A DNA stretch of 64,000 bases from Bimuria novae-zelandiae CBS 107.79 (Eukaryota > Ascomycota > Dothideomycetes > Pleosporales > Didymosphaeriaceae): positions 215,570 to 279,569 of the forward strand of contig ML976697.1 in NCBI GenBank assembly GCA_010015655.1. Reading direction: 5' to 3'. Shown here piece by piece: positions 21,734-32,647 of the stretch. The notes beneath the pieces are model-generated. The model was not told where the DNA came from. It saw only the letters and a list, made by a program, of their open reading frames with translations, and made no database searches. Made by a program: the position numbers and the translations under genes. How positions within the stretch are numbered: position 1 is the stretch's first letter; each line of letters begins with the position of its first letter.

Positions 21734-24700
21734 CTACGCTGCCCATTGCGCCTGCAGCCTATCGATGACCAACTTCACATACCCCACATCTGTAACACAC
21801 GGAATGCCCCCCATGCTCTCGCTCTTCTTGCCCGTCTGCTGCGTCTGATACTCCAGTGGTCCTTTACTCTTCGTCGACGCGCCGTGCCCGTACTTGCTCT
21901 CGAACCAATCGAGCAGCTTGATAGGAGGGTTCTTCTTGGGGTCTCGCTCGGACGTGCGCAGCTTCTCCATCCACTGGTCCGTGGGAAGTGTCTCGAACTT
22001 GAACCCCGCGGCGGCTAAGGCAGGCAACATGTCGCGCGTCCAGTGGAAGCGCGTGGGATTTAGCACGTGGTATACGAGGTCGGCGGGAGGGGTTTGGATG
22101 ACGCTGTTGGAGTCTGAAGGCGCGTTGGCGGCGTCGCAGAGATCGAGGATTATGCGGGCGGCGTGGTCGACTGGTAGCCATGACATCTCCTGCAGTGTAG
22201 TGGTTAACGAAGTTAGCGGAACAAAAAGGTCCATCGTACCTCATCGAGCGCTGGAAGCGCACCCAGCGTGACTGCTGTTTGGATCATGAGCGGTATCCCT
22301 TCTGTCGTGTTCCACTGCCCAACTTTCGAATCGCCCGCTAACTGGCCTATCCGCAGCACTCTGGCGTCTGCGCCAGCTTGCTTCGCCGCGTTCAGAACGA
22401 TGTGCTCAGCGACGTATTTTGAACGCGCATAACCCGTCTTCTGAACATGCGAGATGTCAGGGACAGGACCTTCTGGCACTGTTCCCGGCCGCGGCGTCCC
22501 TGCAGCTGACGAGACGGATGAGCAGAAGAAAAAGCGGGCTTTGGCGCCGTGCGAGGCTGTCTGGCAAAGGTTGATAAACTTTTGCACAGCAGCAATGTGC
22601 TCGTTCTCAAAGCTCTGGACCGAGATGTTGAAGTTTACGGCCCAGGCGCTGTGGATGACCAGGGTGAGCTTCGAACGTAGGTCCTCCAGTCTATCTATCC
22701 CCAGACCGAAGTCTGGCTTGCTGAGATCCGACGGCACGGCAACAATCTTTTGCAGTTCTCTCTGTTTCAGGCTAAGACCCCGAGCAGAAAGACTCGCCAG
22801 CGTTCGCTGTAATGCAGCGAGGTCGGAAGACGCTCTGACAAGTGCCCACACCTCAGAGACTTGAGGGTTCTGGACAAGCTGCGCAAGCAAATGGGCACCT
22901 AGCCCTCCGGTGACACCGGTCAAAGCCTAATTTCGTAAGCTGGCGTCGTGGCAATGCTGTCAATAGTACTTACGACAACGTGTTTAGCATCGGTAGGGCG
23001 CGTGATAGACGCGAAAGACGAGTACTTGGTTACCAAGTCGTTCATGATCTGTGCTTGGTCTTGTACATCTTCAGTTTCCCCGGTGCGCAGTCCGTGAAGG
23101 TATCGAGCAAGGGCAGCAATATTGCCTGTCTCATAGAGCAAGTTCTGTCCCACTTGCGCTTGCTTGCCGCCAAGGTCGATCTCCTTCTTGATCAAGCTCC
23201 ACATTCTCAGACACTGCAAACTGTCGATACCGAAGGCGAAGAAGTCTGTTTCCGGAGAGTCAATATCCACGCCGAGATGTTCTCGGAAACGGCGTAGCAG
23301 ATACGCCTGGAGCTCCGGAAGCGGCAGCGCTACAGTTCCGCTCGTGTCGTTTTCGAACTTTTCGTAAGCGTCTTCAATTTGCTGCTTGAACTGTTCGTAG
23401 ACTTGCGCGCGGATAAACGTGCTCTTGTCTGTCGTCGCGTACTTCGTGCCTGGTGGAAGGACGACTACGAGATCCCGCGGAATTCGGGAGAAGCTTTCTG
23501 CGCGGGTGTTTGCATCCTCAACACTGGTCCAGATGTGCTCCAGAAACTCCTCATCAGTCATTTCGGCGGCCGCGTCAGCTTTGACGACCAGAATGCCTGG
23601 AACCGTTTTGCTATCCCCGAAAACGATGGCTTCTTGAACCAGCGCTTCCTGGCGGATTCGTCCCTCAATCGGGATCGGGAGCACTTTCTCCCCATTCACC
23701 AACGTCAGTCGGTCATCTAACCGTGAGACATACTTCCAGAAGTTGGTTTTCGTGGGGTGCGGCGTAAAGAGATCCCGTGTGCGGAATGAATTGGGCGGGT
23801 CGTTCGAATTGATGGTACTCTTCGACTTCAAGCCATCAAGTGCGACACATTCGAAGATATTCGGGGCAACCTCGTCCATTAGGAGGTACTGTTGGACTTG
23901 GGGGAGTATGCGAAGATAGTTCCAAGCATCGTCCCCTGGCGGTCGGACAGAGGTCATCACTCGTCCGGTCTCGGTCCTGGCTCGTGTTAGCGGAAAAGGG
24001 TTCTGTTGTGGGTATTGCGGGACTATGCCAAAGTTCTAAGTCTAGTGCGTCACCGAAGTGAACACTGTTCTCAGAGATTTGACATGGATGGGTGCTACTG
24101 GAAAACTTACGCGCCATAATTTGCGCAGACATTGACGCCATGCTTCACCAACTTATCGCCCAGGTCATCAGGGCAAGCACTACCCCCGTACATTATCAGA
24201 TCAATGTCAGCCAGGGCCTTGATTCCCTGGTCTGAATCGGCGAGCAGTTTCAACACGTATGGTACACAAAATAGTAAATCTGGCTTGACGTGCTCGATTG
24301 TAGCCAGTAAGTTCTGCTTCGTTATCGGGAAGTTGTAGTTAACATAATACATGGGCTTTCCGGAATAAATAGACCGGAAGGTCTCGTAGAAGCCAAAGCT
24401 GTGGAAGAGCGGCTGCGTCATCAAGGCCTTCCGGTCCAGGTTCAGCGCGAATGTCGCGATGCAGCTTCGATGCGTGAGATAGATGGGCTTCGGTAGGCCC
24501 GTCGACCCCGATGAATGGATAATAACCGCTCTTTTAGGATTCTCGTGTTCCGGGTCGTAGGTGCGATGGAATACAGGTGCATCTACCCCATAGTAGTCGT
24601 GGTGCTCGAGCATCTCGAGCAATTTGATGCTCTTTTGGCTGCGCACGTCGGCCAAAGCATCGTAGAACTGCGCAGTGGTCAAGATAGTGTCGCATTCAGC

Positions 24701-25154
24701 TTGTTCCAGCAATGAAATTATTGCTGGGCTTGCGAGCCGCGGTGAGAGAAGAAGCGCGGCGTAACCCAGCCTGTTCAAGCCAAGCAGGGCGATGATGAAT
24801 TGAAGGGACGAAGGCGCGAGAATTGCAACAGTGGGGGCTTGAGGTAGTGCTGCGTTCTGCATGTTTCGGTCAGGTGTGCCTTCTTCATTATGCTTGGTTC
24901 CCACCTACCGCTGGTTCTAGCCCTCTCCGCTGTAACGCTTCGACTGCTGCGTCGACATATCTGTCAATTGCTTGTGCCGAATGCTCTTCATAGTCTGTTA
25001 TGCCTTCCCTCGGAAAGCAGAGCAGGGGCGAATCCAGAAATTCCGATGCTCGTCGCTTGATCAGTTCGTCAATGGTAAAGATTGCGTCATCGCTTCCAGC
25101 TGGACGAAGCTTCGCGGTCGAAAGTTCCTCCGTCTTCTTCAGTAAGCCAGGCAT
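21734..25154 (-). CDS. NRPS-like A-T-reductase (carboxylic acid reductase type), 1045 aa, five exons
   Basis: Exons on the minus strand: 25154-24909, 24856-24111, 23976-22974, 22926-22240 and 22189-21734. The introns are 52, 134, 47 and 50 bp and the sum is 1046 codons. The adenylation domain (about 30-520) has core A3 'HSSGSTGLPKP' at 196-206, A5 'NYGATETG' at 328-335, A8-like 'VSRLDDRLTL' and A10-like 'DKSTFIRAQVYEQF'. The carrier domain has the phosphopantetheine serine Ser583 in FGIDSLQCL. The reductase (NAD_binding_4/TE-R type) has the nucleotide motif TGVTGGLG at 668-675, 'SSVSSA' at about 801 and YxxxK at 831-835. Such enzymes activate a carboxylic or aryl acid with ATP, tether it and reduce it with NADPH to an aldehyde. 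No condensation domain is present. It is divergent from an MFS transporter. Intron 2 is the longest and least certain. Confidence 0.92.
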
Positions 25155-25250
25155 GATGCAGGTGTTGGATGTGCTAAAGCGTACACAGGTAGACTCTTGT
25201 ATCAGCATTCATACTCACTTAAGAGGCCGTGACACCGGGGTTTCCGGCTG

Positions 25251-25256
25251 CACGTG
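25251..25256. promoter_or_regulatory. CACGTG E-box
   Basis: Canonical bHLH hexamer about 97 bp upstream of the NRPS-like start codon. It could be chance. Confidence 0.25.
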
Positions 25257-25301
25257 ATGCTCGGATGTCGGATAAAGAAGATGGAATTTTCCGCGAGGCT
25301 T

Positions 25302-25315
25302 CGGATACGTATCCG
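25302..25315. promoter_or_regulatory. CGG-N8-CCG inverted repeat (candidate Zn2Cys6 site)
   Basis: CGGATACGTATCCG, a perfect palindrome with inverted CGG triplets eight bases apart. Zn(II)2Cys6 binuclear cluster proteins bind such paired CGG triplets as dimers. It lies 147 bp from the NRPS-like start and 348 bp from the MFS start. Confidence 0.45.
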
Positions 25316-25663
25316 TGCGGGGTAAGTCGATCCGCTGCGAGATAATAAAAACTCCGCCAACGACGTTTCAAGCGATGGACCCTTTGATAATTATCGACCC
25401 ATTATCCGGTCCACCTTCCCCTTTAAGGTGTGGGATGGCCCTGCCAACGCTTAGTCAGATGCCTAGGCCCACCGGATATTCCACCCCCATGGAGCACGGG
25501 ACTTCCCCCGCATCTGGGCATGCAGCAATCCCCGGAATAGCAACTCGCGTGCTGGCCCCTTTCGTGGGGTCTGGGGAAGAGAGAAACTACAAAGCCAGCT
25601 GTTATCCTGGTGACACGAAGCATCACCAGCTCTCGAGATTGCAAAGCTCCCCCGATCCTCGCC

Positions 25664-27306
25664 ATGGCGTCTCCTCCCAACGAGGTCAAGCCCAAACTCT
25701 CAGTCGAACACATCGACGCGCTCGACAAACGGCAAAATGGCGTCCACCTAGACAAGTTTGGAGCAGCCACGGAGTTAAGTCCTGAAGAGAAATCTTTGGT
25801 CAAGAAGCTTGATCTTCGCATGATGGTAACTCAGCCCTGGAAACACACTGAAAGTTCGTTGCTCACATTTCCAGCCAATTCTTTGGTTCATGTATTTCAT
25901 GAACTTCCTCGATCGTAACGCCATTGTCAACGGGAAGATCAACAAAATGCACAAGGACCTCCATTTGGTTGGCACGCAGTACAATACATGCGTCAGCATC
26001 TTCTTCGTTGGGTACGAGGATGCCTTACCACTTTCAGGCTCCATCTGATTTTGGCACAGCTACCTTGTTGGGCAAGTGCCTTCGAACATGCTTCTGACAC
26101 GCATCAAACCTTCTCACTACATGGCTGGCTGGACGATGGCTTGGGCAATCGTATCGACACTCATGGTCCTCGTCAAAGACTACCATGGCTTGTTGGCTTG
26201 CAGGTATGATAATTAGGCTGCTCACATCTGATTGTCATTAGCTCACGTCTATAGACTTGTACTCGGAATCACGGAGGCGCCGTTCTACCCAGGAGCGTTG
26301 TTCATGATCAGCTCTTTCTACACACGCAAAGAGACCGCAACGAGAATGTCGGTGTTCTACACCGGCAACTTGCTTGCTAGTTCTTTCTCCGGTCTCATTG
26401 CAGCCGGGATCTTTGCCCGGTTGGATGGTAAACACGGCTTGGAAGGCTGGAGATGGCTGTTCTTGATCCAAGGCGTCATTACAGGTACACTTCAACTGAA
26501 ATCGTCTGACATCACCAAAGCTAACTGATTCCGCAGTTCTCGTCGCCGGGATCGCCTACTTCATCCTCCCCAACGCACCTCTACAAACGCGCTGGCTCAC
26601 TCCAGATGAAAGGCAACTAGCGCACGACCGCATCGCACAAGACACCACGCAAAAGAAAGGCAAAGTCGACGTCTGGAAAGGCCTTCGCGAATCGGCCTTG
26701 GACTACCGCACCTGGGTCTTTGCTCTCATGCAAAACCTGCACCTTTCTGCGAATGGATTCAAGAACTTCCTGCCAACGGTTGTACAGACATTGGGATTCA
26801 ACACCACGATTACGCTCGTGTTGACATGTCCTCCTTACCTCATAGCTGCCTTCGCATCAGTAGCCGTGTCCTGGTCGTCTGGCCGCTTCAACGAACGCAC
26901 CTGGCACATCACACTATCCAAAGCCGTCGCGATCGTAGGCTTTGTCGTAGGTACCGCCACCTTGAGCATCGGCTCGCGGTACTTCGCCATGGTGCTCTTC
27001 GTAGGGGCGACCTACGGCGTCAATAACATCGTGTTGGCCTGGACCGCCGGTGTGCTTGGGCAAACGGACGAGAAAAAAGCTGTATCGCTGGCCATCGTGA
27101 ATACATTAGGGAACCTCTCTTTCGTCTATACGCCGTATCTGTGGCCCGACACCGATGCACCGCGCTTTGGGAAGGCCATGTACGCGAGCGTGGGGTTTTC
27201 GGCCGGCGTCGTGTTGTGTGCTTGGGTGATGAGACTGGTCTTGCAGAGAGACAACAAGAAAATTCGTGCGACGGATAACGAGGCCATCAATTTCTATATG
27301 TACTGA
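25664..27306 (+). CDS. MFS transporter, ACS (allantoate permease-like) type, 480 aa, five exons
   Basis: Exons 25664-25825, 25875-26011, 26060-26203, 26255-26484 and 26537-27306. The introns are 48-52 bp with GT..AG ends, and the sum is 481 codons. The protein has an N-terminal tail ending 'EKSLVKKLDLRMM', then 'YFMNFLDRNAIVNGKI' (the LDR-N motif of segment 1) and 'GYLVGQVPSNMLLTRIKPS' across segment 2. It continues with 'RLVLGITEAPFYPGALFMISSFY' in segments 4-5 and 'WRWLFLIQGV' before segment 6, all hallmarks of the anion:cation symporter family (Dal5/Tna1-like). The family imports carboxylates, vitamins, ureides or amino-acid derivatives. It is divergent from the NRPS-like reductase and shares its promoter, so it may move that pathway's acid precursor or product. 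The start ATG is preceded by a normal 5' region. Confidence 0.9.
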
Positions 27307-27605
27307 GCGAAGCGTAGGAGATTGCTGCAAGATGTGCCTGCAAGGTACTCTGGCTGGCGCGGTTTGTTTGGGTTGCGATGGCTTCCATCGGAACAACGTT
27401 GGACCTATTGCAACAGTCGCTGGTTTCGTATTCCTCGTAGCACGCCCCTTGGCTCGCGCTACTTTGAGAAGCATTGGACAGGACTACGTCTATGGCGGTC
27501 CAAGACTACTAGCAATGAAACGAACAAGCAAATACGAACGATGATTGCACAACTCACACCGCTTCGCTTTTCCCTCCTCGTTTCCATCAATCTACCGTGA
27601 TCAAT

Positions 27606-28508
27606 ATGTGGGCACTATCAGCCTCATGGCTGACCCTTCTCACGCTTACGCAAGCTTCATCTAACCAAGTGCCTGCCCCAGCGACAACGACTCAAAACTG
27701 GACTCCCAAGAAGCCCTATGCCGAACCCGCTGTATTCCCGCAGGTACCGCTGATTGACCTATCGTTCCGGTCTCCAGCCGGGGGACTGCTCGAGCGACAA
27801 AGTGCCGAGTGCACCTCCACATCCGGCGAGAGCTACGGATGTCCTGGCAATGCGACATGCGTACGTTCCAACGCAGACTCACAAGCTCTGAACTAATCTC
27901 GCAGTGTTCCGCTCTATCTTCGCCCGGGTGCTGCTATGAAGGGCAACAGGTATACTAACCCACGCGCCCCGTCCCATGGAGAGGGCCCTTGCACAGCACT
28001 GCGCAGCTCACGATGATAGTGCTACCTAGATAATGGCATACAGGCCTGTTGCCCCCTCAACGAAGGATACATCATGTGCGGAAGCACGACCTGCGTTTGT
28101 ATATTTCCACTTCCCTTCCCACACCTCTTCATCCCCGTCCGATCCCATTCTAAGCCTTACATACACCTATGCACAGCCTCTGATTCCACCGCAGGGGGCA
28201 TATGCTGCGAACAACCCGGCAAAGCCTGCTCGGGACTCAGCCAATGCTGCAAGGACGGTGGATGCTGCGACATGTATGCCGAAGAATGCTGCGGCGACAT
28301 TTGCTGCACCAAGCCGAGCACGTGCTGCGGATCGGTGTGTTGTGAGCGGGGGTACGTGTGTGAGTCGAGAGGGCGGTGCGTTGCGAGCGCGACGAGCCAG
28401 GCTGTTACGACGGTAAGAGAGACTGTAGTGGCGATGAATGTAGCGCGGTCGCTGGATGTTTCTGGGCTAGGACTTTTGGGGATTTTCTTTCTTGTTTTGC
28501 GGGCGTAG
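27606..28508 (+). CDS. Cysteine-rich secreted, putative GPI-anchored protein, 228 aa
   Basis: Exons 27606-27860, 27905-27949, 27950-28043 removed as an intron, 28044-28098 and 28177-28508; the introns are 44, 94 and 78 bp. The donor of intron 3 (GTATAT at 28099) was chosen because it keeps one frame. The protein has a signal peptide (1-18), a Pro/Thr-rich spacer (20-65), and a cysteine domain (69-186) with 27 Cys that include ten vicinal CC pairs. The spacing is granulin-like, for example 'CCEQPGKACSGLSQCC' and 'CCGDICCTKPSTCC'. A hydrophobic C-terminus (about 213-226) after a Ser/Thr/Ala-rich stretch fits a GPI signal. Such fungal surface proteins are known only as hypothetical families to me. 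A secreted effector or wall protein is possible, but I cannot assign a function. Confidence 0.75.
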
Positions 28509-28650
28509 GCTGGTCGAGTGGACTAATTGGGTTATGTGTAGCGTAGCGTTTACCTGTACTATATCGTCCCTAGATCACATCGATCACGTGGATGTGTTCC
28601 GCGGTAGGATTAATAGAAGTATCTCAAAATTGCGCTATTTACGAAGGAGA

Positions 28651-30063
28651 TCATGCCTGGTGGACTGATACGGTTGCGAGAAGTGTGTATATCGGCACCG
28701 TGGAGGTAGCCCATTCCGAACGTTTCATATCATCTAACGCTTGCAAGATATATCCTTTCATCGCATATACATCGCTGTACATATCGCAAAGGAAATCATA
28801 GGACCTAAGCGCCTCCAAAACTAAACTCCTCGTCCTACTAGCCAACAGCTTTTCCAGCGTACCAAGCCCATGCTCAATGCACCTGCGCTCGTACTCAACG
28901 ATGGACAAAGCGCGGCATTGTGTTGCCCCTCTGAAGCAACACCTGAAGTTGAAGTATTGGTCCCAAACTCCGGGCAGTCTAGTGAATTTAGGTTCCTCTC
29001 CTTTTAATCACGCCGGAATGAAGCGGGGTCATTCAATATTCGTGCCTTCGCACTGAAGTGCGCTGAAAGCCTTCGACGCGATACTGGTCTAAATGGCGAT
29101 TCGGCTGCCGGTTGACCTTTGCTGTCACACATCGCAGGAAACTAAGTGAGAGTGCTGCACAGCTGTGACTTGTAGCGGTAGTCTGCACCCAGTTGTAGAA
29201 ACTACCTTCAAGCACTTCACGCTCGAGAGTGTCGCCGCTGAGGAAACCCTTGCAATGTTCGATCTGTGCGAGGTAGGAGGGGAGACATTGTTGGAGTGCG
29301 TAGGGAAGCAAGTTGCGGTCTGTTTTTTTGGGCCGCACGCACGAAAGAGTTGCAAAAGATGGGGCACCCCAACGTGCCCAGGTCGTGGTGGATTTTTGCA
29401 GCGCTCGCATCTGCATTCGTCAACGATGTTTCGCTGATCGTGCCGCTGAGTCGATACTCATTGACTTTGAATGCTAGTGTTAGTGCACCCACGACCAAAC
29501 ACATCAATGCGGACGTTATGAAGCTCTGCATGAGCAGGCAGTCCGCCATGACTGAACCTTGAATGCGCCATCCTGGTGCGATAACGAGGCACGGCGAGCC
29601 TAAATAGAGGGAACGTCTCCTTTGACTCCGTTTTGAAGAGGCAAAACTAGCTCTTTCAGTGAATTCCATAGGGTGTATTTCGGGTGCTTGGTCGCCATCG
29701 CAGATATAATGTCTGCCTTCGAGATCATAACGGGCGTGTACGTAGTCTTCAGCAATTGCAACGAGAGATTTCGGTGTCGTACACTGAACGGCAATGACTG
29801 GCCAACCATAGATCCGTCCATGATGTAAGGCACGAATCACTCATACTGAATCCACACCGCTGCCGTGAATCAGATTCGCATGGGGTGAGATGTGTAGACT
29901 GGTTTGCCAAATCGGAGTTCTCTTTAGGGTTCTTCCATAGCGCCCATGCATTCATAGACAATGCCCGAGCGCTCCAGAGATGGTCCTCCGGTTTTGAGAG
30001 TATCCTGGTGGCGGACCGGTCTAACGCTCTCACCTCGGACTCCGGCGGCCGAACACTAGCCAT
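28651..30063 (-). other. Possible multi-exon hypothetical gene, exons unresolved
   Basis: Several minus-strand frames here look more protein-like than chance. From an ATG at 30063, 'MASVRPPESE' is followed by a strong GTGAGA donor. In the middle is 'WPVIAVQCTTPKSLVAIAED', and near 29550-29480 a hydrophobic helix (SFITSALMCLVVGALTLAF). Further down are 'LPYALQQCLPSYLAQIEHC' and finally, at about 28995-28651, 'PGVWDQYFNFRCCFRGATQC' followed by helical sequence. They lie in different frames and I could not join them with confident splice sites. It may be a real gene with one membrane helix, a decayed gene, or chance. I do not recognise a family. Confidence 0.25.
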
Positions 30064-32647
30064 GTTGGACCATCGCCGACCTCGACCTAGTGACATTGCG
30101 GAAACCATCAATATTGATGCAGAATTGAAAGGAACAGTCCGTATATGGCGCTGGAATCGCTCCTTCCTAATGACGTAATATTAATATCGGGGAACAGGTC
30201 AGAAAAGGTCAGCTTTCGCTAGATTGCACGAGTTGACTGCGACTCCAAAGTTGATTGTAGGGTGTCGCAGCCATCATCGGTCGACCACACATTGACCGGT
30301 CCATAGACAACAAGTAGCATAGGTCAAAGCCACGATTATATAAACAGAATTGCCAGTGTCTGAGAAAGCGAGCGCTAGCTCGGTAGCACGGCAGAGTGGA
30401 GACGCGGGATGGTGCGGCGGCGGCTCCAGTTTCGAGATGATCGCCCGGTTTGTTTGTCAGGGATAATGGAGGCTGCGATGGGGAGGCCTTGGTGCGTAGA
30501 GGTACAATGTATGGCACTTGTCAATGCCATCCGGTGAATGTTCCAGTATGCGAGGTGGGAAGAACTCTAGCGCAGCCTTCTTGCGGTTGTCGCAGAAGAA
30601 CGCTCGAGCATCATCGTTTCTGTGATTGTATGAGGGCCTCCTAGATTCTGAGGCTCGTGCAGGGTAAAGAGAGACGATGCTCGGGAGGGATGAGTTCTGT
30701 AGGCCAAGAGCGATGAGAACGCGCTAGCTAAAAGCGGAAAAAGCTAACCGTGTGTTGAAAGCTGCAGCTAGTGGTTAAGAGGAAGGAAAAACCAAATTAA
30801 TATTGTTTACGACGATGCCGGATGGAACATGGAACATGTTGTAACGCTTGTACCATCCATTGGATATGCTATGTCTGCTATTCGGCGACCGACTTGCTTC
30901 TCAACTAGAAAATCGAAAAACATGTGGCGCTCGCGTAGTTACTTCGGGTACCATCAATAGGCGGCATGGTAAGTACTAAAGCTGTATCTCTGCACACAAG
31001 CATCATGCATGATAGATATCATATTTCCACAATAGCACCGAAGCATTCATTTTTTTTTTTTTTTTTTGGTTCCGGTAAGGCTGATGGAAATTGCAGTTGG
31101 TGATCGACGTCGATTGGCGAATCTAATGACGCGGCACGACCAGGGCATCAGGTCAGCCGAATGAGCAGGGATTCAGGCATTCTCTTGCAAGGACACTCTT
31201 TCGGCATCAAACAATATGGGCGGTCATCCTCTGTCAAAACTCACAGCGCCAAACACGCGACGTGACGCTTGAAGGTCGCGCGAGAGGTGAAACAAGGGTC
31301 GAGAAACAGTGACACAGAGGAGATGCAAGGCTCTACCCGGTTAGCAGGTTGCGAACGTGTGCTTCCGGCGGAGAATTTACGGCTGAGGAAAGATCGTCGG
31401 AGCTGCTCCCAGGATTGTGGACGGCCTCGCAGCTATCGACTGCAAGTTTTGGAAATTTGGAGAGCTGTCGCATCAAGCGACGGCGGACCGTGGACTGGCT
31501 TTTCGTTCGCGCAAGGCGCAACGGCGGATCAGAGCGAATTCGTCTGTGTGAGGGCGCGTGGGCTCGGTGTAGCGACGAATTTTTTGCGACAACGGCGTGG
31601 AGGAGAGCAACTGGGCATGTCAGCAGGTTCTTTCCAAAACCTTGGTCAGGGCTCGAAATAGGACGGTTACTCGTCGGTGTCTCTCCTTGAGTCATCTATC
31701 ACGGACATGTTCACGGCCGAGGCGGTCAGCTTGCTCGGTCGCATGCGCGCAGCCTCGCGTGAGCATAGCGGTGAAGCGGCTACACCAGAATCAAATCAAA
31801 CTGGCAGCACGGATGCCCGGAGCCTAGAGGTGTTAATACATTGGACCAACTAGAGGCCATGGCCACGAGCTGTCAAGTGCGTCTTCGTTCTCTGGCACTG
31901 CATGAGCTAGGCTGGCCCATTGTGCTGCCTCGCCAACGCCGACTGCAAGACCTAGGGCATATTCTGGATCCGGCGCCACACCACCCCCGGTCGTCGTGAG
32001 GGGATGCCTGCACCGTCTGGGCCGTCCGCGAGCACCTGCGAAAAGCAACGGGCACTTAAGGGAGCACAGCCGGCAGCACAACCCACCCATTTTCTGTGTC
32101 AGGTGTACATATTATTATTGCCAGTCATTCACGCTCTGCGCCTGCTGTGACGCGCTGCTTTGTCCTGTCCTATCCGTGCGAGAGGGCAGTGCGCGCTTAC
32201 CCAGAGCGCGCTTACCTCGTACCGACCTGTTCGCAGCTTCCCCCAAACCGCAACTGCAACCCGCACCCCGGCCCTTACTTGTATACAATACAAAGAAGGA
32301 GCGCCCTCGCCACATCCACATTCTGCCTGCGTCGCCGTCACGTCCACCTTCATCAGCGCCTGGTCGCGCCGCTCTTTTCTTTCAAGCCGCAGCTTTCTTA
32401 TTGCTCGCCAGGAACAAAGACAGGCCCATTCCGTGGTACTCTTCGCTTCGGGGATACGCTACTCTATCAAGCCACTGCATGCCGGGAATCTACCCATGAA
32501 CCGCTTTCATCTAGGGCCCCGTCCGCATACAAGACTCAATTCCGCCGCGAACGATTACTCGCATCGTTTGCAGCCGCTATTTCTAGAGTCTTTCCCTGTG
32601 TAAGAGAGGGAGGTGCTGTTCCACTTTCCCATCTTTTTTCCTGCATC
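30064..32647. other. Gene-free region upstream of the PH-domain gene
   Basis: Ordinary composition, no ORF with domain support. It includes an 18-base T run at 31050-31067. From about 32090 to 32640 it is pyrimidine-rich and is probably the promoter and 5' leader of the next gene. A frame open from 32096 runs into that gene but encodes low-complexity Pro/Arg/Ser sequence. Confidence 0.5.
31050..31067 (+). repeat. Homopolymer T run (18 bases)
   Basis: Uninterrupted poly-T in single-copy sequence; the length may be imprecise in the assembly. Confidence 0.8.

Larger units (their letters stand above)
25155..25663. promoter_or_regulatory. Shared divergent promoter of NRPS-like gene and MFS transporter
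   Basis: A 509-bp interval between opposite start codons. It contains CACGTG (25251-25256), two closely spaced CGGAT words at about 25262-25273, the 14-bp CGG-N8-CCG palindrome at 25302-25315, and a further CGGAT near 25470. The concentration of CGG half-sites suggests control by a Zn2Cys6 activator; no such regulator gene is in the window. Confidence 0.5.

Noticed and set aside
31269..31827. Overlapping frames upstream of the PH gene
   Set aside because: Open on both strands with Arg/Ser-rich composition and no start or splice logic.
32096..32647. N-terminal extension of the PH-domain protein
   Set aside because: In frame but low-complexity and pyrimidine-rich; the protein from ATG 32648 has a normal start, so I treat the upstream part as leader.
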